Below are positions 34,915 to 47,798 of a DNA stretch of 64,000 bases, one piece after another. The notes under the pieces were generated by a model, which worked only from the letters and a program-made list of their open reading frames with translations, was not told the DNA's origin and did no database searches. Position numbers and translations under genes: made by a program. Source of the DNA: Populus alba (taxonomy: Eukaryota; Streptophyta; Magnoliopsida; Malpighiales; Salicaceae). Position 1 is the first letter of the stretch, and each line of letters opens with the position of its first letter. The stretch covers positions 3,844,001 through 3,908,000 of the forward strand of contig NC_133302.1 of assembly GCF_005239225.2 (NCBI RefSeq), in the 5' to 3' direction.

Positions 34915-35290
34915 ATTAAAGAATAATATAAATCATATCCTAGAACCTTACCTAAAAGTTTAAGTTATTGGGTTGAGATGGTTCTCTTTTATGGCATCAG
35001 AGCCATCATTCTCTCATGAGCAAACAGATCCTTCTCTAAATATGTCGACATCTGCATATCAAACAATAGAGATTCACCCAAACACTCACTCAATATCTTC
35101 CACTAAAAATGCACTCATTGCTCTCACCATCACAACACAAATCAATGAAAAATTGATGCCGTCTACCTTTCCTCAATGGAGAGCACAATTTGAAGCCCTT
35201 CTCATTGGATACAATCTTCTTTACTGAGTACTGTAATGCAAAGTGTGAGTTTTTCTATCAAATTGTGAGCAGTTGTCTTGATCTTTTATT
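34915..35290 (+). mobile_element. LTR arm, primer-like site and Copia gag fragment, plus copy
   Basis: Bases 34915-34990 are the inverted counterpart of the arm at 34404-34475. They are followed by TATGGCATCAGAGCC, a variant of the usual primer site, and a short gag-like frame (34973-35227) reading NALIALTITTQINEKL then FPQWRAQFEALLIGYNLL, typical of a plant Copia gag N terminus. Bases 35222-35285 are the inverted counterpart of 34616-34680. Protease, RT and integrase are absent. Confidence 0.6.
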
Positions 35291-36365
35291 CACTGAGCTT
35301 GCAGGATGTTCAGTAAACTCAGGGATTAGTTGTAGTGTGTGTAAGCTGACCCGGACATCCCGGGTTACATAATGAAAAAAAAAAATTCAGGAATTTAGGA
35401 AAAATTCTGTCTGATAATTAAATAATGAACATTTGAATCGTGTATTGTAACATCAGGTAGCCCCAGCTGAAAAGGTTACACATAATTTATGAGCTTGCAG
35501 GTAAATTTGAAATGTACTTGAAGTTGCAGACTTTTCCTTGATTTATATGCTAGCGCGTTAATATTTGAAAACTTCAAAGTCTTGCACACATGCATCATAA
35601 TCTTTAGACAAAATAAATCCAGTTGTTTATGTTGTTTTATTAAGCGATGCCTCACTTTAAAACAAAGTAAAAGAATAATCAAATTGATAAATCATGAGGT
35701 TACTCTTTCTTCTGGAGTTTCTCGTAGATCCTCATGGTGAAAAGGCAGCTAATGTTCAAGATGAGGTTAGGGCCCCGTTTCTCTCTTGTTCTAAAAAAGG
35801 TAACTTTCCAGTTGCATTTATAAGGTATACAGATGAACACAAATTAAAGATATTTAATGCAGTTGATGGGGCCCCTGTGATTTTTTTATTATTCTTATAT
35901 TAAAATCTAATAGCTGGACCAACATCGGGCATTTTATCATCCGACATTCTAAACTCGCCCTCAGATTAGGTCATGCTCATGTAGAAAACAATGGCAGCAT
36001 CGGCAAAATACCAATGCCAATTGAACCATTTTATTTGAGTTTTGTGGGCGCAAGGAGACGTCATGAGGTAAGCACTTATGCAATTGGCTTAGGCAAAGAC
36101 TTCGTCACCCACTTCTTGAAGTAGCAAATTGTAAACACAACTCTAATTGCCCAATTTTGTATGAATTATTCAGGAAACTGTAGTAGATCTAATATTTTCT
36201 AAGAGAGAGAGGAATACAATTCTCATATATCTAATCATTTTTCAATTTTTTAAAATAATATAATACAAATAGAGTTAATAATATCCAAAAGCACATGTTG
36301 AGAACCATTGTGTTTTACATAAATTTTAATATAATATTCAATAGTTTAGATTACAATCTTGATAA
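35291..36365. other. No gene recognised
   Basis: Short plus-strand frames (for example 35694-35903) have no recognisable family features. The interval is otherwise AT-rich and non-coding by inspection. Confidence 0.4.
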
Positions 36366-36560
36366 TTAAGCAGCGGTCACAAATTTAAATTTTATATCTC
36401 TATTTATTTTATAAAAATTAATCACAAGATAGCATGAGCTTGTGTAAATTTTAAATTTCAAGAATTTTTACTTGAGAGGATATATTAGAGAATAATATAA
36501 ATTATATCTTGAACCTCACCTAACAGTATAAGTTATTAAATTGAATTAATTCTTTAATAT
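36366..36560 (+). repeat. Degenerate second copy of the TRIM-like fragment
   Basis: This stretch aligns by eye with the minus-strand fragment at 34404-34600: the internal sequence (GGTCACAAATTTAAAT...), a weakened ACTTGAGAGGA tract, then AGAGAATAATATAAATTAT. It is clearly older. Confidence 0.5.
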
Positions 36561-37286
36561 TAATTGAAATGTATAGATGAAATGATTACTATGGAAAAGA
36601 AGGAAATGAAGAGATTTTAATTTAATTTATTTAGTACTTTTTATCATGGATTTTAAAATAAGAAAATAAACCCAAGTGTAAAAAACTAAAGGACTTGGAA
36701 CTTGGAAGAAGAAGATGCTAAAATGGTGGTGGGAGGAAGAAGAAGATGAAGAAATTATAAGGAACATAAGTTATTAAATCAATCATTGTTGCCGCAAATA
36801 TGAGCATGTTTGCCTCAAGGCACCAGTGTGTGTGTGTGTGTGTATGATGGCAGTGTTATTATACAAACCTGAAGCAGTAGCCGTAGCTGGAAGAATTTTT
36901 GTCGAAGATGAGTAAAAAAATTAAAAAATTAATTAAATTAAAAAAATAAAAGGTAAAAAAAACTAATTAAAATTAAAAAAAAATGATTGGTTCAGTTAAT
37001 TTTTTAAACTTAGAACAAAAAAAAAAATTTAAATCAAACCAAACTCAAATTAGAAAAAACTAAATCAAAATAGTTTGAACTGATTTTTGTTTTAAAAAAT
37101 TAAACCTTATCAAATCAAAACTAGTTGGTTTGAAAAAAAAAAAAAAAAAAAGAAAAGAAAGCAAACATTTCATTTCCCGCATAAAACATGCATAGTACAA
37201 GACTACATTACATGCCCTCTTAGGCTTATTTCATTCTCTACTGATTTAGACAAACAGCCTCTTGCTTGTTCAGCTTACAATTGCAT
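36561..37286. other. AT-rich 3' flank of globulin copy 1
   Basis: There is no gene. A short (GT)n run lies at about 36823-36843, and poly-A/T tracts are common from 36900 to 37150. Confidence 0.45.
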
Positions 37287-39150
37287 TTATGCAATCTCAT
37301 CACTCCTTCCAGATTGTGAAGGACTAAAAACGCTAACTTCCTCCCTGTTGTTCTTAAGCCTCCTAGCATCTTCCCTTGAGATCTGGAATGAATTTGCCAC
37401 CACTTCCACCGGCAAGCCTCGGATGGTGGAGACACGTCCAGCCAATTGACTCACTTGTGCATTGTCGTTGGTTTTAAATGATACCCACTCGAACCCTTGG
37501 CTTCCTGCCTTCTTCACTACTGCAAAGCTTTGTGGTGCTGTAACTACTTGACCCTCGCGGACTTCTCCATCAAATATCGTTTGTCCATTGTCTCCAACAA
37601 TCTGAATCCTTCCATTTCCCCTGGTGATGTAGATTATGCTGTGGGCATTCATATTCCAGTGTGGTGACATCAAAGCGTTCTACAGTGCATCATCACATTC
37701 AAGGACGAACATTAGTAGGAAATTCATAATAAATTAAGCACAGCATGTATATACTCCAAGGGATTACAATACACATCGCCAATGAAACAATTTTGATCCA
37801 CATGAACCCAGTTTGTGAGTTTTTTTTTTTTTGTAACAAGAGAAATTGCTGTAATGTCAAGAAAAAAAATTCAATGAAGGGTGCATAGACTTTCTTACCG
37901 GGTAGAGAACACCTCTCTCAACACTAAGCTGGACAGATCGCAGGATAGGGAGATTGAGGCTGTTGACAGTGGTGAGGCGTCCAGCGCGTGGATTAAAGAA
38001 ATCAGCACGTTCTGGGTCATTGATGTTGTGCTTCAACCTAGCAGTACAGAAAGTTTCCTCTATGCCATTGAATCTGCCACCTCGTCCCCTTCGGTGTTCA
38101 ATTTCACGTTCTTCTTCCTCTCGGCTCTGATGTGGACTTACCACCTGAAGCTCATGCTCAGCTCGGACAATGATGCCTCTGTTATCTTTTTCGTTCCTCA
38201 TGCTTCTTGCTAGTCTGGTGTCAATGTTGAAAGCTTCTGCCAGGATTTGCTCATCGAAGCCGGCGATGACATTGCGGTTTCTGTCTTGCTGGTGTCTCCG
38301 ACTTTCATCTTCGTCTTGGCGTCCACGTTGACCTTCAAACTGGTCTCTCTGGTATGAGCTTCTTTGGCTTTGCAATTCTCGTTGTGGGTTGCCAGCAAGG
38401 AAGAAATTCTGAAATGGCACATTAATGTTTGCTTATAAAGTCATCCTTGTTTGCTTGTTACATGATATCGCACGCTTGATTTTTTGTGATTCTTACCCTG
38501 AAATCCTGATCAAGCTGGTTGGCAGGATTGCTTGTGTCGAGAAGTTGAACAAGAACGAGAGGTGAATCACCATTGTTATAAAACCAATCAGCAACTCCGG
38601 AAGGCAAGGCAACCACATCACCCTCTCTTACCTGTCGAACCTTCTGGTGCTGGTCTTCGGAGCTTTGACTTCCATCTCGAGAAAACTGCCCTGATGATTG
38701 GAATGTCTCTGGACAGCCTGGGAACACAGCTCCCTGAATGCCCCTTCCTACATTGACACCAACAGAAGTACATTAATTAATTGTAACTGTGAAATGGTAA
38801 AGAATATTTAAGCGCATACCTTGCTCTACATAGACAAGCTTAGGGGTATTAGTGTATGCAGGCAACAAGAGGCCTCGCTTTTGAATGGTATGGCGGATAA
38901 CTGCAACACCAGCACATTCAAACTGCTCATCATTTTCGTCCCAAATTTCAGTGACACCAGCCTCTGATTTAATCCTCCGAGCAGGCTCGAGGGCATTGAT
39001 CCTCTGAAGTTGGCATTCGCTATGTTGAGAGCTGCGTCGTCGCGCTTGTTGCTGCTCATGTCGCGAGGTCACTTGCTCTATCTGAGCAAAGCAACAATTG
39101 AAGAGAACAAGAAAGCAAAGTGTAAGAGAAAACAAAGTAGAGGAAGACAT
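37287..39150 (-). CDS. 11S globulin (legumin-type seed storage protein), copy 1
   Basis: Four minus-strand exons: 38820-39150, 38497-38747, 37899-38408 and 37287-37679, all with GT-AG introns, giving 494 residues, a normal length for the family. The protein has a signal peptide (hydrophobic core then CCFA before QIEQ), a first cupin domain, an acidic/arginine-rich variable linker and a second cupin domain. The conserved Asn-Gly processing site (N308-G309, in [10 protein letters not shown]) is where vacuolar legumain splits the acidic and basic chains. Cysteines for the intrachain (HSEC, FECAG) and interchain (PGCPE, EETFC) disulfides are present. It would be made in the ER and stored as hexamers in seed protein vacuoles. 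The gene is divergent from copies 2 and 3. No disabling change is seen. Confidence 0.93.
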
Positions 39151-39204
39151 GCTTGTTCAAACTCTTTAGTATGGTACTGTGTTATGGCAAGATTAAGGGC
39201 CCTA

Positions 39205-39292
39205 GTATTTATAGGCGAAATAGTGTGGGCTGAGGATTTGGGACGTGGCGAAAATAGCTAAGACTAGAGTTTCTATTGATGCTTTCTGCATG
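39205..39292 (-). promoter_or_regulatory. Seed-type promoter elements of globulin copy 1
   Basis: On the minus strand upstream of the ATG are a TATA box CTATAAATAC (39205-39214), a GCCACGTCCC ABRE/G-box-like site (39240-39249) and an RY motif CATGCA (39287-39292). All three are kept, in the same order, before copies 2 and 3. RY and ACGT elements are the known binding sites of B3 (ABI3/FUS3) and bZIP factors in seed storage genes; use here is inferred. Confidence 0.75.
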
Positions 39293-42200
39293 TAAACTTG
39301 TCCTTTCGATTCGCATGTCTGCAAATGCTCTTTCTTGCTTACACGTACATTTTCTCCATGGGTACGTGGTGATTCGAACATCTTTGGTGTAAATGGTGGG
39401 CGTTATGTTCGATGAACGCTTACAGACATAGAGGGATCCACAAGGACTGTTTTATGGATTTGTTACATGGCAAGCAGCTTCAATCGTTCGTAGTTGAGTT
39501 TGTCCTGTATATGTGTTTCTTCCTGTTGGTATGTTTTTGTATTTTTTTTTTTTTGGGTTTTGTGTAAATGTATGCAATTTAAGATTATCCACCAATGAGA
39601 AAAAAAATAAAAATTCAGAATGGATTTATAAGTTTTTGTAAGAGGTTAACCAATATCTTATTCATCCTTATAGCACTTAATTAAACTTGTTTAATTAAAT
39701 TTTTCGACTAATATAAAGTTTGATTGAAGTTCATCAAAGTACTTGGCGATTTCCTTAATACCAGCCCTCCATTACTGACATCATCAAGAAATGACACCAT
39801 TAATGGATTAGAATGGGTGGCGGCGGCAAGTAGAGCATCAGTATTAGAGACTTTTGGTGCTTCCAAAATTTGTTGTGGCTTCCTCTAATCAACTATAAAT
39901 GATCTAAATGGTTTGAAGACTAAAAACTCTTGAACTCCAATTCAATGAAATGAAAGAACATGTTAAGCATATTTGACAGTTTAAAACTACAAATTAAGAT
40001 CCCCCATGGACAAAAAGTGAACCAGGAAAAAAAAAAGAAATATGATCGAACACCTATGTATTTAAGTTAAAAAATACAGTTGAAAAAAGTGAATTAGCTA
40101 TACATGACACTAGATATGTTGTCCATGTTTCGCTGTGGGCTGAGCAAATTTCTTTTTTGATGTAAAAAAAATCTAAGTCTTGTGTAAATAGATTAAGTGG
40201 TAATTTAAGTAATATGAAAGAAAATAACAGCTAAAAATAAACTAGCAAAAAAAGGATAAAAAGAACCATATTTAAGCATATTCGTATTATTAAACAAATC
40301 AAGGAAACTCGGACAAACCTCATAGACCTAGTCTAATCTTAAAAACTTGTAACTAGTTAAATATTAAACTTGAGTTCAATCAAGGAGATTAATTGTTAAT
40401 TAATTTAATTTTGAAGGATGAAATCATTGAAAAAATATTAATAAAAAACTTGAAAAAAAAAAGAATGTAGATAAAACTTGAGAGAAGAACACCTAAGGAG
40501 GATGAAATTTGAGAAAAAATTAAAATAATCCAAAAAAAAAATAAATAACAATTAAAATAATGAATACTAAATCTGAAAGGTTAAAAAATCATAAGGGATA
40601 AAATTGAAAAATATTTGTAATTTGATAGATCATTTATAGATTAAAAAAAAAGGTATGAGTAAAATTGAAAAACAATTATAAAGGGCTAACCAAATAAAAA
40701 TCAAACAAAAAAGAAAAGAAAAGAAAACCCAAAAACATGATTAAAAATAAGAATAAAAGGGAAACAAAACCAAGACAAATCGGGTGAACTATCTAAACCT
40801 GGTATAATCTCTAAAACCTACAATTTGTGAAAATCTTGACTTGGGTTTAACCAAAAAACTTATCTCTCAACAAATTTAATTTTGAAGGATGAAATCGCTA
40901 AAAAAATATTAATAAAAAAAAAAGTTATTTAAGAGCATCAAAGTAATTACGCCATTTAAAAAAAAAAATTCTTGAGTAGTAAGTATTAAATTATTTTATT
41001 CTAAGGTTAAATTAGTAATTTTAATGTAAAAAATAAAAAGAAATTACTGATCTAACCCCATATAATTTAAAAATATAATTGTATTAAGGTGAAAAAGCCA
41101 TTTTACCCTTAATATGTAGCTCAAAGGTTTTTTTGGTTTAAGAACAACATTGTAATTAAACTATTCAAATGAATTAAAAATTGAGTCTTGGGTACAATAA
41201 AATCTCTTTCACATTTAGATTATAAACAAGTTTATGTATAAAAAGAATTCTATACAAGTTTTTTTCAGGCTTACACCATCCAAAGTTAGGAACAAACTTA
41301 AATTAGGGTTTAAAATAGAAGGGAAAAAAAAAAGGAGAAACAATCCTAAATTTTTCTTTTCTAGATAATTGATAAGGTAATGATATCGGATCAAACATGG
41401 ATTTTAAACCTTGTTCTAGGCTCAAAAAAGAATAGGCCATAAAATGCCTTGTACCAAGAAACAAGCATCCTAGCACTAACATTGGAAAGACTTAAATTCT
41501 CTCGATGAGATTAAATTAACACAAGAAGCTCTTAACGAGCATCCACACGACTACTCAGCCTATGATGAAATAACTTACAAAATTGTTTGAATAGTAGCTA
41601 ATCCCGACATAAGTTAAAAAGATAAAAAAAAATCATAAAATAACAATAGAAATAAATAAAAATTCAAAAAAAAACTAGAAAAATAAATAAAAATAGAAAA
41701 AAAACAAAGGAAGTAGCAAGCTTCAAAGAGTTTTTGCTAATTTTCATAGAGATTTCTTGCTTTCAATGTTTTTTCATAGTTTTCGCTGAAGATCACTAAT
41801 GCCCATTAAGAGACGCCTCACGAGCCTCTCAAAACGTGCAAGAGTCTTCTATTTTCTTTTAATTACAGAAAGACTAGAATACCCCTAACCTCATGTGATA
41901 ATTCCAAAAAAATGAGATTAAAAAACCAAAAATACCACTTGACCTTAGGCAAGACAAAGTTTATTACAAGGGCTAGTCAGTAATTACATAGTATAAACAT
42001 GTTAGAATGACCAAAAGGCCCTTGACTCCATGTGATAATTGCGAAAAAATCAAGGTTTGAAAAACAAAAAATACCCCTTGCCCTTAGAAAAAAAAAATTG
42101 ACCCCAAGGGCTATTTGGTAATTACACTGAAAAATATAAAAATTCAAAAATGCCCCTTAGACATCAGCCTTTTCTTCTTTTTTCTTCTTCTTCTTCTTTT

Positions 42201-42318
42201 TATTTTTTTATGGTCATAGGTGTAATTATACTATGCAAAAAAATATAAAAATGTTATTGTACCCTTATATATATATATATATATTCTATCTTTTGATAGT
42301 TTTTAAAGAGTAAAGTGG
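39293..42318. other. Intergenic DNA between globulin copies 1 and 2
   Basis: Promoter homology to copies 2 and 3 continues to about 39375. Beyond it no gene was recognised. Bases 40380-40900 contain an interspersed repeat with phrases like TTTTGAAGGATGAAAT, the reverse complement of phrases at 9940-10560. Bases 41876-42135 hold two diverged copies of a unit of about 130 bp. A short (AT)n run lies at 42267-42286. Confidence 0.55.
41876..42135. repeat. Two-copy tandem repeat, about 130 bp period
   Basis: Both units contain CATGTGATAATT, an A-rich stretch, a CCTTGACCTTA/CCTTGCCCTTA phrase and end with GGTAATTACA or CAGTAATTACA. Identity is moderate. Confidence 0.55.
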
Positions 42319-43447
42319 TTATTTTACTGTAAATTGTACTGTATGTTAAGCTATATCAATTGATCAAACAGAAACTATAGTCTTATAAATTGAATCAATA
42401 TCACAGAAAGAAAAAGAAAAAGAGAGAGATGTAGAGAGAAGCTAGAGAGAGAGAGCAGAAACAAACTGATAGATTCACTTAATCAATTTGTAATTACACA
42501 TAGTTATATATAAAGCTATAGATAACAAACTAACTAATTTCAGATAATTAACTAACTATTTACTATATTAAAATTATGACAAGTGTCACAATCTCAGGCA
42601 TTATACTCTAACATTGTGGATAATCCACTACAGTGAAATACTGATTATTTTGAGACATATATACTGCTGCATGCAAATTGTGTACATATATCTCCTGCCA
42701 CGCAGTTTTGCATGCAAAAACAACTCACCTACAATGTCAGAAACATGGAGGCAAGCGACCTGCAACACTATTCAAATATGGACACGCACATATACACATA
42801 GTAAAAGCTCAAACATCAATGTAAGAAACTAACTACCCAACGAATCCAGAAAAGCATAGTCATCAAATCTAGTTTAGCAGCTGATCTGGTTAAGAATATT
42901 CTAGGTAATTGGATCAAACTATAAGTTTGGATCAACTCGGTTCTATCAAAAAACCAAGGCTGCTTTTAATAAAAATTATTACAATTAACTTGATTGGATT
43001 TCATCCGAGTTTTACAGAATCGACTGGATTGTTAGTTTTTTTAAAATTATAGTCGAGATTTTATTGACTTCTGGCATATAAGATGATAGTTAAAGAAGTA
43101 GAAAAAAAACAAAATGAAAGCATGGCTGCTGAAAAAAAAACAGAGAATTTTTTTTAACTGGGTTTTTAGTTAATCTTCCAAGTTATCAAAATTTAACTAC
43201 CTCAATCTCTAATAAAATGTTTCAAAAAAGATCTCAAACTTGTCGAACTCCAAATCGACAAGCCACTAAATCAAGCCGCTTAGCAGTACCATGTTTTATA
43301 AATATTCATGGAAAAACCTACGTCTCTCTTCGTCTCAAGCCAGCCTGATGCACGCCATAAACGACAAAGATTTTAGAACAATGCGATTACATTATGCAAC
43401 ACGTACCCATAAAGAAAATATGTGTAAGCAAGAAAGGGAATTGCAGA

Positions 43448-43553
43448 CATGCAAAAGAAAGGACAAAATTACATGCAGAAAGTATTAGCAAAAACTGAGC
43501 AAACCGAATTGCCACGTCCCAGATGCGAAACCCACAATCTTGCACATAAATAC
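43448..43553 (+). promoter_or_regulatory. Seed-type promoter elements of globulin copy 2
   Basis: Two RY motifs CATGCA (43448-43453, 43472-43477), a GCCACGTCCC site (43511-43520) and a TATA-like ACATAAATACC (43543-43553) precede the ATG at 43606. The order and spacing match copy 1 on the other strand. Confidence 0.75.
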
Positions 43554-43605
43554 CAGCCCACTTAACCCTGAAATTCCACAACACCGTAGAAGAACTACAG
43601 TAAGC

Positions 43606-45381
43606 ATGGGTTCTTGTTCTTTGTTATCTCTTACTCTTTGCTTTCTTGTTCTCTTCAATTGTTGCTTTGCACAAATAGAGCAAGTATCCTCACGACATGG
43701 CCGGCAACAGCAGGGGCAACGACGCTCTCAACATAGCGAATGTCAAATTGATAGGATCAATGCCCTCGAGCCTGCTCGAAAGATCAGATCAGAGGCTGGT
43801 GTCACTGAGATTTGGGACGAGAATGATGAGCAGTTTCAGTGCGCTGGAGTTGTAGTTATCCGTCATACCATTAACAACCGAGGCCTCTTGTTGCCTGCGT
43901 ACTCCAATGCACCTAAGCTCATCTTTGTAGAACAAGGCATGCATGCAATCAATTATTTCTACTTAATATGATAAAATCTCCCATCTACACTAAACTAATA
44001 TCTCTTTTTGGTGTCAATGTAGGTAGGGGCATTCACGGAGCTGTATTTCCTGGCTGTCCAGAGACGTTCCAATCATCAGGAAATTCTTCTCAAGATCGAA
44101 GAGAAAGCTCCGAAGACCAGCACCAGAAGGTTCGACAAGTAAGAGAGGGTGATGTAGTTGCATTGCCTTCGGGAGTTGCTGATTGGTTTTATAACAATGG
44201 TGATTCACCTCTCGTTCTTGTTCAACTTCTCGACACAAGCAATCCTGCCAACCAGCTTGATCAGGATTTCAGGGTAAGAATCATAAAAATTCAAGCGTGC
44301 GATGTCATAAAATAAGCAAATTAACAAGGATTACTTCGTAAGCAAACATTAATTTTCCTTTTCAGGAATTTTTCCTGGCTGGAAACCCACGACAAGAATC
44401 ACAAAGCCAAAGAAGCTCATACCAGAGAGGCCAATATGAAGGTCAACATGGACGCCGATATGAAGACGAAAGTCGGAGAGAACAGCAAGAAAGATCTCGC
44501 AATGTCTTCAGCGGTTTCAACGAGCAAATCCTTGCAGAAGCTTTCAACATTGACACCAAACTAGCAAGAAGGATGCAGAACGAAAATGATAACAGAGGAA
44601 TCATTGTCCGAACTCAGCATGAACTTCATGTGATCAGTCCACGACAGAGTCAAGAGGAGGAAGAAAGACAACAAGAATCCCGAAGGAGCACACGTCGTCG
44701 TCATGAGGACAACGGTGTGGAGGAAACTTTCTGCACAGCCAGGTTGAAGATCAACATAAATGATCCAGAAGATGCTGATGTGTTTAATCCACGTGCCGGA
44801 CGCCTCACTACTGTCAACAGCCTCAATCTCCCCATCCTTCGACATGTCCAGCTTAGCGCTGAGAGAGGTGTCCTTTACCAAGTAAGAAAATCCATGCAAC
44901 CTTCATTTATTTTATTTTTTTTTCACATTACAGTACCTTTTCTTATTAAAAGAAAAATAACAAATCAAATTTATGGGAACTTGTACTGTAGAATGCTTTG
45001 ATGTCACCATATTGGAACATCAATGCCCACAGCATAATGTACATCACAGGAGGAAATGGAAGGATTCAGATTGTTGGAGACAATGGACAGGCAGTATTTG
45101 ATGGACAAGTTCGCAAGGGTCAAGTAGTAACAGCACCACAAAACTTTGCAGTGGTGATGAAGGCTGGAAGCCAAGGGCTCGAGTGGGTATCATTCAAGAC
45201 TAATGACAATGCACAAATCAGTCAATTGGCAGGACGAGTCTCTACCATCCGGGCCTTGCCTGAAGAAGTGGTAGCAAACTCATTCCAGATCTCAAGGGAA
45301 GATGCCAGGAGGCTTAAGAACAACAGGGATGAAGTTGGTGTTCTTAGTGCGTCCCGTCAATCACAATATGGAAGGGATTAA
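43606..45381 (+). CDS. 11S globulin, copy 2
   Basis: Exons 43606-43936, 44023-44273, 44366-44881 and 44992-45381 give 495 residues. The ATG at 43606 is used because it opens a signal peptide ([19 protein letters not shown]) like that of copy 1; an upstream in-frame ATG would place unrelated residues before it. Intron 1 begins GC (CAAG then GCATGC) rather than GT and ends AG, so it is a GC-AG intron. Two cupin domains, the processing site N310-G311 ([10 protein letters not shown]) and the disulfide cysteines are present. The C terminus is SQYGRD. A poly(A) signal AATAAA lies at 45504-45509. It would be stored in seed protein vacuoles like copy 1. Confidence 0.93.
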
Positions 45382-45503
45382 GATTGCATCTATGAAATTG
45401 CAAGAGGCTTTATGTATGAATCACTACGGAGAAAGAAATAAGACTTAGGGGCATAAAATGTGGTCTGGTTTTGTTCCTTGTACTATGCTCGTATTATGCA
45501 GAA

Positions 45504-45509
45504 AATAAA
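45504..45509 (+). terminator. Poly(A) signal of globulin copy 2
   Basis: AATAAA lies 122 bases past the stop codon, followed by a T-rich stretch. The same signal is at 58221-58226 after copy 3. Confidence 0.6.
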
Positions 45510-47228
45510 ATGTTCTCTGTTTTTTTAGTCGGTTCTGCTTTTGTTTCTATGATTTTTCCTTTCCATTTGATTAAAACTAAAAGCTTTTCCATCTATGAGA
45601 TTAATTCAGGTAAAGGAAAATAAATAAATATATAAAATGTTAAATATATGCCCTTATGTAAAGGAAATATCTATGGATATATAGACACTGATAAAGTGCA
45701 GCAATTGATTTTGCTTATTTTGAAATAAACCTTAATGATATAGTTTTGAAGTTTTTGTTTTTAACATTTAGCCTTTGAGCTCAGATTAAAAAAATTAAAG
45801 TATGAAGACTTGAATAAAAATCTTGACAAAAATCTAAGGACTAAATTGGTATTATCTCTTAGAGTTGAGAGGAAACATTTACGCATTGTCTTGATATAGA
45901 AAAAAGACCAAGATAGTGGAGCATATCCTTAAAGGATCAAAATTATTTTAAAAATAAATTTATTATATATCTATATTTTTTATTTTTTCAACTAAACATA
46001 TTAATGTATTTTCTATATTTATACTTTTTGTCTTAAAAACATTAATCAAATGCAACCATAAAATTAGGTGGTCACAAGTTACCAAAGAATAAACACAGAA
46101 TGAAGAGCAAAGTTTTCAATATTTCTTAGCATGCATAATGAAATTTGAGTAATAATAATTAGAATTACCCGGCTTTAATGAGTTTGATGGGATTAATTTA
46201 GGTTATTATTTATGCACTTTGCTTTGAAAGGAAATGGTCTAAGTGGAAGTTTGGTTCGAATATCCGGCTTATTTCGATGATTTATATGGTTCAATTATGA
46301 ATATGAAGTTGCCTTCAAGTTATATTGTTTATCAATACTAAAATTAGAAAAACAAAATATCCTTAATATGCGCTATACAGCAAGTTGAATATTTTTTCTT
46401 AATATAAAATAAAATTTTTAAGATGCTGATAATTTTTTTCTATTAAAAAAAATTAATCATGCATATAGAAGTTGAATCGATATAATTTGATTTATTTAGT
46501 GAGTTCAAAAACAACTTAAACAACCAGTAAACATCCATTCATATAAATCTATTAATCATTGAAGTAAAATAAATATCATTTCAATCCAAGTAAATAAATT
46601 TGATGTCCTTTAAAACTAAGAGGAATCAGGGAGATTGTGAGTAAATTAATTAGATAAAGTTTTCTAATGAATTTCTTACCATCAAGCAAATTTAATATCG
46701 AAAAATAATCTTAACTCACTCGACAATAGTCTTAGGAGAAAAGTCTATAAAAGTTATTTTAAACAACCGTTCAAAAGCTTGAGCAATTTAACTTAGTTTA
46801 TTCCTCCCTGATAAATTAAAATGATAGTTGCAATAATCAAGTTAACTCCTTTGCTTCTTATTCTAGTATGTAACAATAATTACGAGTTAAAAAAACTAGA
46901 AAGCACATATAACAACAATTTTCATTCATAGAAATTTACACTTTTCTTGGATTCTATTGTCCACCGTCTTTATATCATATTCTCGGTCGTAGTGGGATGC
47001 TCAACATCATTTGAAATCCTTATATATGTATTTTAACTTTTATTCAACCCATGTTCTTATTTTAAAATTATAACTTTATAAAAAACTTGTCACAAGAAAT
47101 AAGGTTTGAAACAAAAAACCCAAAATTCTTATTTTATAGTAATTAATTCATAAAATTTCTTATGCATGTCAAAGTCATAAAAATAACTTTTAATTAAGTT
47201 AAAAAACATTAAGGAATATAATGTAAAA

Positions 47229-47229
<1 letters not shown>

Positions 47230-47271
<42 letters not shown>
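47230..47271. repeat. (AT)n microsatellite at the end of the duplication unit
   Basis: A pure AT run lies exactly where homology to the copy 3 flank ends. The matching position near 60571 also has a microsatellite. Confidence 0.95.
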
Positions 47272-47273
<2 letters not shown>

Positions 47274-47798
47274 GTAATGATAAAATTTTGACCCCGTCCA
47301 ATGTAATGATTTGGACTTGTATGAACCTTGATTCACAAGTCCATAACTACTGAATCCATTACATGTCATTATGCATACTGCTAAGACTTAGCTACAAGGG
47401 GGGTGATTCAGTTTCATGTGTGAGCTAAAAATTTGTTTGGGCACCCCATATCATTTTAACAAGCATCGAGTCATTTCTGCAATCAAAATACTTTTAAACT
47501 TTCAGGATTGATTAGCATTAATTGCATGTTGGAGTTCGATCAAAATATTTTGCCAAAATAACTTTAAAGGAAACATCTTGTTATTTCAAACCAACAAAGA
47601 GATAAGATGTGATCCCAAAACAAAATGCAAAATAGCAAAATTCTAATACCATTGACAATTCATCGCTATTCTTAGATTAGCTTTTTTGGCAATATCTGTG
47701 TTTTGCCAAACATTTTCGATCACTTGTCATTCTAAAGATTTTCGGGGGGGTAATATAGCTAATGACATCACCTTTCACACACTCAACTTGCCTCTTGT

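Larger units (their letters stand above)
42319..47235. repeat. Segmental duplication unit carrying globulin copy 2
   Basis: This unit matches 55039-60565. From the left edge to about 45660 the two copies differ at only a handful of positions by eye. After that the match shows frequent substitutions and indels, and copy 3 has about 510 extra bases (about 59370-59880). Homology ends at an (AT)n microsatellite. Confidence 0.9.

Noticed and set aside
35694..36130. Possible gene fragment upstream of globulin copy 1
   Set aside because: Short plus-strand readings were examined, but no family could be recognised and no splice structure is consistent.
42614..43488. Short frames upstream of globulin copy 2 with identical partners upstream of copy 3
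   Set aside because: They are identical only because the whole region is duplicated. They lack coding features and overlap the promoter region.
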